From assembly GCA_964642235.1 (NCBI GenBank), contig CAZXOP010000005.1:1-40666 (forward strand): 40,666 nucleotides of DNA. Direction: 5' to 3'. The notes under the pieces are model-generated. The model saw only the letters and a program-made list of their open reading frames with translations, was not told the DNA's origin and searched no databases. Of the stretch, positions 33,598-40,666 are shown one piece after another. The stretch is from CAYSND01 sp964642235. GTDB taxonomy: Bacteria > Bacteroidota > Bacteroidia > Bacteroidales > UBA932. Numbering within the stretch: position 1 is the first letter of the stretch; each line of letters begins with the position of its first letter. The position numbers were made by a program, and so were the translations under genes.

Positions 33598-33620
33598 CAT
33601 TTCAAAGAATAAACACCGTA

Positions 33621-35804
33621 ATGAGCACATTTCGTAGAGGAGCTTTAGATGAGTTTGCCACTCATAAAGCGAAGAGATTTTATTTAGAAGAGAGACCAAT
33701 ATCTGAATTTTTTGCTCAGAATGTTTTTGATTTAGTAAAAATGCAGGCCTATCTTTCAGAAGGTGCTTACAATGCGGTACTTGCCTCCATAAATGATGGT
33801 ATTCAGATAGATAGAAGTTACGCTAATGATATAGCCACCGGGATGAAGACATGGGCAATCGAGATGGGTGCTACCCATTACACTCATTGGTTTCACCCCC
33901 TTACAGAGTCAACTGCTGAGAAACATGAGGCTTTTGTCGATTTTACCCCGGATGGGAAGGCATTTGAAAACTTCAAAGGTGATAATTTGGTGCAGCAGGA
34001 ACCTGATGCGTCAAGCTTTCCTAACGGAGGATTAAGAAATACCTTTGAGGCAAGAGGATATACAGCATGGGACCCCTCTTCCCCTGCTTTTATTATTGAC
34101 CAGACTCTCTGTATTCCCACTGTGTTTGTTTCATATATGGGGGAGGCACTCGATATGAAAATTCCCCACTTAAAGTCTCTTCAGACTTTAGATAGGGCTG
34201 TGATTGGAATTACCTCCCTTTTTGATGAAAATGTTAAAAAGGTTAATGTGATGCTTGGTGTGGAACAGGAGTATTTCCTTGTGGACGATGCACTCTTTAG
34301 AGCAAGACCGGATCTTCAAATTTGCAACAGAACTTTGATAGGGCATACTGCAGCTAAGGATCAACAGCTTGAGGACCACTATTTTGGAGCTATTCCGAGC
34401 CGTATAATGGCTTTCATGAAGGATTTTGAAACAGAATCTTATAAACTAGGTATCCAGTTAAAAGCGAGGCATAACGAAGTTGCCCCCAACCAGTACGAAT
34501 GTGCCCCTTTTTATTGCGAAGCAAATCTTGCAGTAGATCATAATTTGAGACTCATGATTCTTATGAAAAAGGTAGCTAAAAGTCACCACCTAAAGGTGCT
34601 TTTTCATGAGAAACCTTTTATGGGGGTGAATGGTTCCGGAAAGCATTGTAATTGGTCTATAGTCACAGATACCGGAGTAAATCTCCTCTCACCGGGGAGC
34701 ACTCCCGGAACCAATTTGCAGTTTTTATCTATTTTTACCTCTGTCATCAGAGCAGTATGCGAGTACAATGACCTGCTACTTGCATCTATTGCATCGCTCA
34801 ATAACTCTTACAGACTTGGTGGTAATGAGGCTCCTCCGGCTATTATGTCAGTCTTTATTGGGAGTACGCTTGATAACTTGCTGAACTCTATTGAGTCTAT
34901 GCAGGATATAGATATTACTAAAAATACCCAAAACAGGTTTAGTGTGGTAAATAAGATTCCTGAAATCCTTCCAGATAACACAGATAGAAACCGCACTTCC
35001 CCATTTGCTTTTACCGGTAATAGATTTGAATTTAGGGCAGTTGGTTCCTCTGTTAACGTGGCATCTGCCATGTATGTCTTAAACACTGCAGTGGCTCAAC
35101 AGCTTAGAAGGTTTAGGGGAAATGTTGACTCATTAATATCAAAAGGGGATTCTAAAGAAGAGGCTATATTGAAAACCATCAGAGAGTTTATAGTAGAGTC
35201 TAAAAAGATTCGTTTTGAGGGGAATGGATATAGTGAGGAGTGGAAAGAGGAGGCAACTAAGAGGGGGCTTAAGGTTTTCAGTACAGTTCCGGATGCTTAT
35301 AAAGCATTTGTTGCTAAGAAAAATTTAGAACTTTTTGAAGAGGAGGGGGTTTTGAGCCAGAGGGAGGCAGAGGCACGTTATGAGGTGGTTAACGAATTAT
35401 ATACCAAGAAATTACAGATAGAGGCTAGGGTGTTAGGGGACTTGATAATTAATCATATTATTCCTACAGCCATTAAGTTCCAAAATACCATGATAGAGAA
35501 TGTTCGAGGAATAAAGGATATCTTTGGCGCTGAGATCTGTAATGAGATGTGTTCTCAACAGATAAAAATGATAGAAAAGATCTCCTCTTATATAAATGAC
35601 CTGAGAATGAATGTTCACGATATGATTCAGGAGAGAAAAGAGGTGAATACTATAGATAATTTTATTGATAAAGCAGATGCTTATACCCAAAGAGTTCTTC
35701 CATATATGGAGAAGATAAGGGATAAAGCCGATAAACTCGAGATGGTGGTGGATGATGAGTTGTGGCCACTCCCCAAGTATAGAGAGCTGCTGTTCAGTAG
35801 ATAA
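33621..35804 (+). CDS. glnN: Glutamine synthetase type III (GlnN)
   Basis: 727 residues, the length of the GSIII family of Bacteroidota and some other phyla. The N-terminal FATHKAKRFYLEERPISEFF and YTAWDPSSPAFIID are typical of GSIII. The ATP and metal site shows VMLGVEQEYFLVDD, LKARHNEVAPNQYECAPFY and MGVNGSGKHCNWSI. NRTSPFAFTGNRFEFRAVGSS closes the catalytic domain, followed by a long helical C-terminal part. It makes glutamine from glutamate and ammonia. It is divergent from an aminotransferase and ten bases upstream of purM, so the two are probably one transcript. No nitrogen-regulator site can be identified. Confidence 0.96.
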   Translation: MSTFRRGALDEFATHKAKRFYLEERPISEFFAQNVFDLVKMQAYLSEGAYNAVLASINDGIQIDRSYANDIATGMKTWAIEMGATHYTHWFHPLTESTAEKHEAFVDFTPDGKAFENFKGDNLVQQEPDASSFPNGGLRNTFEARGYTAWDPSSPAFIIDQTLCIPTVFVSYMGEALDMKIPHLKSLQTLDRAVIGITSLFDENVKKVNVMLGVEQEYFLVDDALFRARPDLQICNRTLIGHTAAKDQQLEDHYFGAIPSRIMAFMKDFETESYKLGIQLKARHNEVAPNQYECAPFYCEANLAVDHNLRLMILMKKVAKSHHLKVLFHEKPFMGVNGSGKHCNWSIVTDTGVNLLSPGSTPGTNLQFLSIFTSVIRAVCEYNDLLLASIASLNNSYRLGGNEAPPAIMSVFIGSTLDNLLNSIESMQDIDITKNTQNRFSVVNKIPEILPDNTDRNRTSPFAFTGNRFEFRAVGSSVNVASAMYVLNTAVAQQLRRFRGNVDSLISKGDSKEEAILKTIREFIVESKKIRFEGNGYSEEWKEEATKRGLKVFSTVPDAYKAFVAKKNLELFEEEGVLSQREAEARYEVVNELYTKKLQIEARVLGDLIINHIIPTAIKFQNTMIENVRGIKDIFGAEICNEMCSQQIKMIEKISSYINDLRMNVHDMIQERKEVNTIDNFIDKADAYTQRVLPYMEKIRDKADKLEMVVDDELWPLPKYRELLFSR

Positions 35805-35814
35805 AAATGTGTGT

Positions 35815-36984
35815 ATGACGAATGACCATTATTTAAGAAGAGGGGTCTCTTCCTCAAAGGAAGATGTCCATCGTGCCATAAAAAGTCTCGATAAAGGGTT
35901 ATATCCCAAGGCTTTCTGTAAGATTATTCCTGACCTTCTTTCAGGAGATCCTGACTACTGTTTGGTTATGCATGCGGATGGTGCAGGTACCAAGTCTTCA
36001 TTGGCATATATCTATTGGAGTGAGACAGGCGATATGAGTGTCTGGGGTGGTATATCTCAAGATGCTATTGTTATGAATAGTGACGACCTCCTCTGTGTAG
36101 GGGTTACCGATGATATTCTCCTCTCTTCTACTATAGGGAGGAATAAAAATCTTATCCCTGCTGAGGTTATTTCAGCATTGATTTCAGGATCTTCGGAGTT
36201 TGTGGAGAAGATGTCCCGCTATGGTATCTCCATAACTCTTACCGGAGGTGAGACTGCCGATGTGGGTGATCTGGTACGTACGGTAATAGTAGATAGCACA
36301 GTCTGTGCAAGACTCAAACGTTCTGATGTTATAGACAATGCCAATATCTCTGCCGGGGACTATATTGTGGGACTTGCCTCTTATGGGAAAGCCTCCTACG
36401 AAGAGGAGTACAATTCTGGAATGGGGAGCAATGGTTTAACCTCTGCACGGCACGATGTTTTTTCCAAATATATTGCGGAGCGTTATCCTCAAAGCTACGA
36501 CCCAATGGTTCCTTCTGAACTCCTCTATTCCGGAAGCAAAAAACTTACCGATATTGAACCTGAGACAGGTCTTACTTACGGGAAACTTGTATTGTCCCCG
36601 ACAAGAACCTATGCACCGATTATAAAGGAGGTGCTTTCTGCCCACCGCAGTGAAATTCATGGAATGGTACATTGTTCCGGAGGGGCTCAGACTAAGGTAT
36701 TGCACTTCGTGGAGAATCTTCGTATCATTAAGGATTCCCTCCTTCCTGTTCCACCCCTCTTTAGAGTTATTCAGGCGGAGTCGGGTACCTCTTGGGAGGA
36801 GATGTATAAAGTCTTTAATATGGGGCATAGAATGGAGATTTATACTTCGCGTGAGGTAGCTGAAAAGATAGTTGCGATCTCCTCTTCTTTTGGAGTAGAT
36901 GCTGCTATAATTGGAAGAGTCGAGGAGGCTGATTATAAAGAGGTGGTTATACGGAGTGAGTATGGAACTTTTATTTACAGATAA
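35815..36984 (+). CDS. purM: Phosphoribosylformylglycinamidine cyclo-ligase (AIR synthase)
   Basis: I place the start at ATG 35815 (389 residues). The frame is open further upstream to 35752, but that part would overlap the glnN coding end and reads MMSCGHSPSIESCC, which is unlike PurM. The protein shows MHADGAGTKSSLAYIYW, SQDAIVMNSDDLLCVGV, ITLTGGETADVGDLVRTVIV and VGLASYGKASYEEE, followed by MGHRMEIY in the C-domain. The enzyme closes the imidazole ring in purine synthesis using ATP. It is longer and more divergent than the usual PurM (about 340-350) but matches the Bacteroidales form. It starts ten bases after glnN. Confidence 0.9.
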   Translation: MTNDHYLRRGVSSSKEDVHRAIKSLDKGLYPKAFCKIIPDLLSGDPDYCLVMHADGAGTKSSLAYIYWSETGDMSVWGGISQDAIVMNSDDLLCVGVTDDILLSSTIGRNKNLIPAEVISALISGSSEFVEKMSRYGISITLTGGETADVGDLVRTVIVDSTVCARLKRSDVIDNANISAGDYIVGLASYGKASYEEEYNSGMGSNGLTSARHDVFSKYIAERYPQSYDPMVPSELLYSGSKKLTDIEPETGLTYGKLVLSPTRTYAPIIKEVLSAHRSEIHGMVHCSGGAQTKVLHFVENLRIIKDSLLPVPPLFRVIQAESGTSWEEMYKVFNMGHRMEIYTSREVAEKIVAISSSFGVDAAIIGRVEEADYKEVVIRSEYGTFIYR

Positions 36985-36994
36985 AAAAAACGAT

Positions 36995-38257
36995 ATGAAA
37001 TCGAACTTAATATATCTATCACTACTGCTTCTCTCTTCTCTCCACATGGTCTCTTGTGGGAGTAAGAGTAAGGAGCAGGAATTGATTCCGATCTCTAAGA
37101 AAGCATTGTCAGATTCAACCTCTATTTATTATGCTGATTTTGACTCCTTTCCAAAGGAAAAATCGCTGCTCCCCATCGGTATTATCGATGATACACCTGA
37201 TGGAATTCAAGTGGTAAAAATGTTCCTCCATTCAGACCAATATGATAATATCACAGGTAAACTAACAGGAGATGGTATTCCTGATTTTGCAGGGGAGAAC
37301 TATATTTTCCTCTCTGATAATGCAAATGCTCCCTATTCAAACTATGTTGAGAAGGGGAAAGCAGATTATCTAAGGGAACTTGTTGTCAGAGATGCCCTCT
37401 TTCTTCTTCGTGACCATTATTTTAATATTGTCTATGACCAAAAACCGACTGGGGTTAAGGAACACTCAAAAATATTAGTAGTAGCCTCCTCCTCTGCTTC
37501 GGTAACTGCATTAAAAGATATTGAAATATTGCTCCAAAAGAGTGAAACAGGAGTTAAGGTCATAAGTCTTATAAACTGTGGTGTTTCAGATATGCTTGCA
37601 TCTCTTGACTCTGCAAAAGAGTCATTTATTGGGCTGCTTGCCACGCCGACTGTTACCTTCTCTGGTGATTATGAGAGAGTTATTTCAGACTTATCTGTTT
37701 CTAAAGGGTTTAAAGGAAAGATTCGACTCTATTCCGAAACTGTTGAGGATTTCGAGAAGGGGGATAGTTTAGGGTTTAAGTTTGATCAATCCCCTTCAGA
37801 TTTTGCTCGTTATCATCTGATTTCTCTTATAGAAAAACATAGAATGGATGGAAATAAGAACCCTTTGAAAGGGGTGATTTTAGGTTCCCCTATCTTTTCT
37901 CACATTGCTGATTCTCTCAAAATGGTGATAAATGATCTGCTCAACTTTAAAAAAGAGGGAGTATATATTTATAAAAATATAATAGACGAAAATTTCACCT
38001 TTTACGATCCTGTTACAAGTACCACAAGGGAGTGTTATAGAATCTTAAGGGAGTCGGACGAACTCTCAATGCGACTTGAAAGGAGTGTTGTAACCTCTTT
38101 TATCTCAGTTCCCATTCATGGTCTTTCGTTAGAGCAGATGGATGAGTTTGGAAATTTGTCCGATAAATTTAAATATGGAAGAGAGGTAGGAAGTGAAAAT
38201 CTAACCACTAAGATAGTCCCTTTCTCACCGGAATCTTATGTGCTTATTAAAAAATGA
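36995..38257 (+). CDS. Predicted lipoprotein of unknown function
   Basis: Start taken at ATG 36995, ten bases after the purM stop, giving a clean lipoprotein signal MKSNLIYLSLLLLSSLHMVSC (lipid-anchored Cys21) and 420 residues. The frame is open upstream into purM, but those residues have no signal character. The mature part has alternating alpha and beta segments (ILVVASSSASVTALKDIEIL, GVILGSPIFSHIADSLKMVI, YRILRESDELSMRLERSV) that resemble a periplasmic binding-protein or Rossmann-like fold. I do not recognise a family. It may be anchored on the periplasmic side of either membrane. It sits in a run of plus-strand genes from glnN to the methionine-sulfoxide reductase. Confidence 0.65.
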   Translation: MKSNLIYLSLLLLSSLHMVSCGSKSKEQELIPISKKALSDSTSIYYADFDSFPKEKSLLPIGIIDDTPDGIQVVKMFLHSDQYDNITGKLTGDGIPDFAGENYIFLSDNANAPYSNYVEKGKADYLRELVVRDALFLLRDHYFNIVYDQKPTGVKEHSKILVVASSSASVTALKDIEILLQKSETGVKVISLINCGVSDMLASLDSAKESFIGLLATPTVTFSGDYERVISDLSVSKGFKGKIRLYSETVEDFEKGDSLGFKFDQSPSDFARYHLISLIEKHRMDGNKNPLKGVILGSPIFSHIADSLKMVINDLLNFKKEGVYIYKNIIDENFTFYDPVTSTTRECYRILRESDELSMRLERSVVTSFISVPIHGLSLEQMDEFGNLSDKFKYGREVGSENLTTKIVPFSPESYVLIKK

Positions 38258-38264
38258 TGATTGT

Positions 38265-38861
38265 ATGATTTATCCTGAAAGTATATCTGTAGAGGAGATA
38301 GAATTGCTTGAAACGGCAGCTTTTAACGGACCGATAGAGGTCGTGAAAGAGTTGGATGAGGAGTATGCCGAAGCGATTGAATATCTCGAAACACAGTCAG
38401 TTATAGGCTTTGATACTGAAACGAGACCCTCCTTTTTGGCCTCCGCACCAAGAAATAAGATGTCCCTGCTACAGCTTTGTGGTGAGGATAAGGCTTATTT
38501 ATTTAGGCTTCACTCTTTAGGACTACCTTATCCACTTGCTAAAATTCTCTCTGATCCGACGAAAATTAAGGTAGGGGCTGCAGTTCATGATGACCTTAAA
38601 GGGTTACAAGGGTATCGTAAATTTCAACCGCGTGGATTTGTAGATTTACAGAAGATGGCAGAAAAGTTCGGTATAAAAGAGAAGAGTGTTAAAAAAATGG
38701 CTGCCATAATTTTGGGACTGAAGATATCAAAGGCACAACAGTTGTCTAATTGGGAGGCTCCCCAACTCTCCGGGGCACAGCTAAAGTACGCTGCTACCGA
38801 TGCCTGGGTTTGTTTACAGATGTATCTTAAACTTAATTCCGAAGATGCACCTGTTAACTAA
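38265..38861 (+). CDS. 3'-5' exonuclease (RNase D-like, DEDDy)
   Basis: I choose ATG 38265 (198 residues), seven bases after the lipoprotein stop; the frame could start at 38238 but would then overlap the lipoprotein gene. The three exonuclease motifs are in order: Exo I IGFDTETRP (Asp, Glu), Exo II VGAAVHDDLKGLQ and Exo III YAATDAWVCLQMY with the tyrosine that marks the DEDDy group. No HRDC domain follows, so this is the short form related to eukaryotic EXD2 rather than full RNase D. It probably trims RNA or DNA 3' ends. The RlmI-like methyltransferase gene overlaps its end by 17 bases. Confidence 0.87.
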   Translation: MIYPESISVEEIELLETAAFNGPIEVVKELDEEYAEAIEYLETQSVIGFDTETRPSFLASAPRNKMSLLQLCGEDKAYLFRLHSLGLPYPLAKILSDPTKIKVGAAVHDDLKGLQGYRKFQPRGFVDLQKMAEKFGIKEKSVKKMAAIILGLKISKAQQLSNWEAPQLSGAQLKYAATDAWVCLQMYLKLNSEDAPVN

Positions 38862-40089
38862 AATATATTTAAAGAAAGGGAGAGAGGATTCATTAAAGCG
38901 TTTTCATCCTTGGGTCTTTTCCGGTGCTATTAGAAAGATAGAGGGGTCGCCTCTTGAAGGTGATGTGGTCGAGGTACTCTCAGATAAAGGAGAGTTTCTT
39001 GCATTTGGACATTACCAGGTAGGGTCTATAACTGTTAGGATTTTAGCCTTTGATCGTAATTTTATCCCTATTGAGGAGTCCTCTTCTGGATCTTCTCTAA
39101 TCGGTTTTGGAGAGGGGTTCTGGCTGGATAGGGTTTCACGAGCAAAAAGGATGAGAGAGGCACTTTTACTACCGGCTCCTAAAACAGATGCATATAGGTT
39201 AATTCACGGAGAAGGGGATTTGCTCCCGGGACTCGTGGTCGATATATATGGTCATGTGGCTGTGATTCAAGCTCATTCAGCAGGGATGTATCTTTCATTG
39301 CCATCTATAACGGAGGCATTAGTCACTGCTTATGGACCTAATTTACAAGCAGTCTATAATAAAAGCGAGGGGACTGCCCCATTTAAAGCAGGGTTAGAGT
39401 TAAGGGATGGATTCCTTTATTCTTCTTCCGAATTTAACCCCTCTGAACCGGTAGTGGTATTAGAGAATGGTAAGAAGTTTTTGGTTGACCTGATTGGGGG
39501 GCAAAAGACAGGTTTTTTCCTTGACCAACGAAGCAATAGGGCTCTCGTGGAGAGATATTCTTCCGGAAAGAATGTTTTAAATTTGTTTTGTTATACCGGA
39601 GGTTTTTCTCTTTATGCCCTTAGCGGTGGTGCTAAAAGAGTCTTATCGGTCGATTCTTCTCAGCCGGCTATAAATATTTTAGAAAAGAATCTCTCCCTGA
39701 ATGACTTTTCCACATCTTCCCACGAATCTGTATGTGGAGATGCAATAGATTATCTCAAGAATATACCCAAAGGGGAGTTTGATCTTATAGTGGTGGATCC
39801 ACCTGCTTTTGCTAAACATCGTGGAGCGTTAGATAATGCTCTAAGGGCTTATAGGAGATTGAACGCCAATGCTATAGAGAAAGTCTCTTCGGGAGGCTTG
39901 GTCTTTACTTTCAGTTGCTCTCAAGTGGTGAGCAGGGAGGCTTTTGCTCTTTCAGTTTTCTCTGCTGCTGCTCAAACAGGGAGGAATGTATCTATACTCG
40001 AAATTCTTACACAACCTGCTGACCATCCGGTAAATATTTATCACCCCGAGGGGGAATATCTAAAAGGTCTCCTCATTTATGTCGATTAG
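38845..40089 (+). CDS. RlmI/RlmK-like rRNA (cytosine-C5) methyltransferase
   Basis: I take ATG 38845, giving 414 residues and an N-terminal PUA domain that starts LLTKIYLKKGREDSLKRFHPW; the frame is open to 38800 but would lengthen the overlap with the exonuclease gene. The PUA part covers about residues 1-80. The Rossmann domain shows DAYRLIHGEGDLLPGLVVD, GQKTGFFLDQRSNRALVE, NVLNLFCYTGGFSLYALSGG (SAM loop) and IVVDPPAF, with FTFSCSQVV in the catalytic region. The known relative methylates 23S rRNA at C1962. It starts inside the previous gene and is followed three bases later by the methionine-sulfoxide reductase gene. Confidence 0.9.
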   Translation: MHLLTKIYLKKGREDSLKRFHPWVFSGAIRKIEGSPLEGDVVEVLSDKGEFLAFGHYQVGSITVRILAFDRNFIPIEESSSGSSLIGFGEGFWLDRVSRAKRMREALLLPAPKTDAYRLIHGEGDLLPGLVVDIYGHVAVIQAHSAGMYLSLPSITEALVTAYGPNLQAVYNKSEGTAPFKAGLELRDGFLYSSSEFNPSEPVVVLENGKKFLVDLIGGQKTGFFLDQRSNRALVERYSSGKNVLNLFCYTGGFSLYALSGGAKRVLSVDSSQPAINILEKNLSLNDFSTSSHESVCGDAIDYLKNIPKGEFDLIVVDPPAFAKHRGALDNALRAYRRLNANAIEKVSSGGLVFTFSCSQVVSREAFALSVFSAAAQTGRNVSILEILTQPADHPVNIYHPEGEYLKGLLIYVD

Positions 40090-40091
40090 TT

Positions 40092-40571
40092 ATGGAACAA
40101 CTCAATATCACTGCTACTGTTAAAGAAGAGATTTATAAGGAACTCTTACCGCAACTCGATTTGATGATAACAGAAGATTATCACTTTATTTCGATTCTTG
40201 CTAATGTGTCTGCAGCATTAAAAACAGCATTTGATTTTCACTGGGTCGGGTTTTATATTGTTGAGGGAGAAGAGTTATATCTTGGTCCTTTTCAAGGTCC
40301 TATAGCTTGTTCAAATATCCCATTTGGACGTGGTGTCTGTGGGACATCTTGGAAAGAGAAGAGGACTATTATAGTTCCCGATGTTGATGAATTTCCAGGT
40401 CATATTGCTTGCAGTTCGCTTAGTCGTTCCGAGATAGTAGTTCCGCTTATGAAAGGGGGAGAATTTATAGCGCTACTCGATATAGATAGCTGTGAGTTAA
40501 ATTCTTTTGACGAAATTGACTCGTATTACCTGAATCTTCTTTGCGAGAGGATTTGTAAAATCATAAATTAA
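40092..40571 (+). CDS. msrC: Free methionine-R-sulfoxide reductase (GAF domain)
   Basis: 159 residues forming a single GAF domain. Three cysteines, C73, C83 and C107 (IACSNIPFGRGVCGTSW and FPGHIACSSLSRSEIVVPL), have the same spacing (10 and 24) as the catalytic C84, C94 and C118 of the Escherichia coli fRMsr. The enzyme reduces free methionine-(R)-sulfoxide using thioredoxin-type reductants. The start follows the previous gene by two bases. The -33 element of the following tRNA-Cys promoter lies in its last codons. The symbol msrC follows the Escherichia coli name. Confidence 0.92.
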   Translation: MEQLNITATVKEEIYKELLPQLDLMITEDYHFISILANVSAALKTAFDFHWVGFYIVEGEELYLGPFQGPIACSNIPFGRGVCGTSWKEKRTIIVPDVDEFPGHIACSSLSRSEIVVPLMKGGEFIALLDIDSCELNSFDEIDSYYLNLLCERICKIIN

Positions 40572-40582
40572 TGCTATCTTTG
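40552..40582 (+). promoter_or_regulatory. Near-consensus promoter for tRNA-Cys
   Basis: TTTG (40552-40555), a 19-base spacer, then TATCTTTG (40575-40582), a textbook -33/-7 pair. The tRNA begins 12 bases later. The -33 lies inside the end of the methionine-sulfoxide reductase gene. Confidence 0.75.
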
Positions 40583-40594
40583 CACTCCATTTTT

Positions 40595-40666
40595 GGTACC
40601 ATGGCCGAGAGGTTAGGCAGCGGTCTGCAAAACCGTGTACAGCAGTTCGAATCTGCTTGGTACCTC
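40595..40666 (+). tRNA. tRNA-Cys (GCA), 3' CCA end cut by window edge
   Basis: The cloverleaf is complete. The acceptor stem is GGTACCA (40595-40601) with TGGTACC (40658-40664). The D arm is GCC/GGC (40604-40606, 40616-40618). The anticodon stem is GCGGT/ACCGT (40620-40624, 40632-40636, one G-U pair) around the loop CTGCAAA with anticodon GCA (40627-40629). The T arm is AGCAG/CTGCT (40641-40645, 40653-40657) with TTCGAAT. The discriminator is T40665 (U73), the cysteine identity base. Confidence 0.96.

Noticed and set aside
35752..35814. Longer N terminus for purM
   Set aside because: It overlaps glnN and encodes a cysteine-rich stretch unlike PurM; ATG 35815 lies ten bases after glnN.
36911..36994. 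Upstream extension of the lipoprotein gene into purM
   Set aside because: It overlaps purM and would bury the lipoprotein signal peptide inside the protein.
36436..37047. 203-codon minus-strand frame
   Set aside because: It covers purM and the lipoprotein start in antisense, with no signal, motif or promoter of its own.
1..40666. CRISPR arrays, insertion sequences, phage or defence genes
   Set aside because: Looked for direct repeats with spacers, transposase or integrase motifs and terminal inverted repeats; none seen. All larger open frames are accounted for by housekeeping families or single unknown genes.

Overview
This window is a stretch of ordinary core chromosome from a member of the Bacteroidota, most likely order Bacteroidales. 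Several things point there. Most divergent or operon-leading genes have a TAnnTTTG-type -7 element. Shine-Dalgarno sequences are almost absent. The gene content includes families typical of the phylum (DUF1573, DUF4199, DUF4295, DUF4296, DUF5686 with a carboxypeptidase-like domain, type III glutamine synthetase, a long SecA and a long LepB). Two runs of N (100 and 10 bases) show that it comes from a draft assembly or metagenome scaffold. Each run damages one gene: an M16 peptidase and thrS.

Layout. 1-2 kb: a meaB GTPase cut by the left edge, with a DUF1573 protein, on the minus strand. 2-7.4 kb: an M16 zinc-peptidase-type lipoprotein, a 56-residue 2[4Fe-4S] ferredoxin with a strong terminator, and a DUF5686 outer-membrane protein. 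7.4-8.6 kb (minus): mnmD then mgsA. 8.7-13.8 kb: secA, lpdA, bactofilin. 13.8-15.3 kb (minus): a DUF4199 membrane protein and a GT2 glycosyltransferase. 15.4-19.9 kb: translation and secretion unit thrS-infC-rpmI-rplT-lepB, in which infC appears to start at ATC behind the best Shine-Dalgarno I noticed in the window. 20-20.6 kb: rpmB-rpmG-DUF4295, closed by a terminator. 20.7-25 kb: ftsY-pheT-UbiA-type prenyltransferase. 25-29.4 kb (minus): a tight six-gene operon (DUF4296 lipoprotein, amidohydrolase, radical SAM, dtd, deoC, small outer-membrane barrel). 29.5-32.3 kb: polysaccharide deacetylase, purD, membrane protein. 32.3-33.5 kb (minus): aminotransferase. 33.6-40.6 kb: glnN, purM, unknown lipoprotein, DEDDy exonuclease, RlmI-like methyltransferase, free methionine-R-sulfoxide reductase. 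A tRNA-Cys begins at the right edge with its own near-consensus promoter.

The genes mainly serve translation (thrS, pheT, infC, five ribosomal or ribosome-linked proteins, dtd, mnmD, RlmI-like, tRNA-Cys), protein export (secA, lepB, ftsY), purine and glutamine metabolism (purD, purM, glnN), envelope biogenesis and redox metabolism. I found no transposase, integrase, CRISPR array, phage gene, toxin-antitoxin pair or defence locus, and no intergenic stretch over 300 bases. I do not see an undescribed system. The points most worth a second look are the infC start, a perfect 12-bp inverted repeat that carries two divergent -7 elements, the two assembly-damaged genes, and a few conserved-looking proteins of unknown function.
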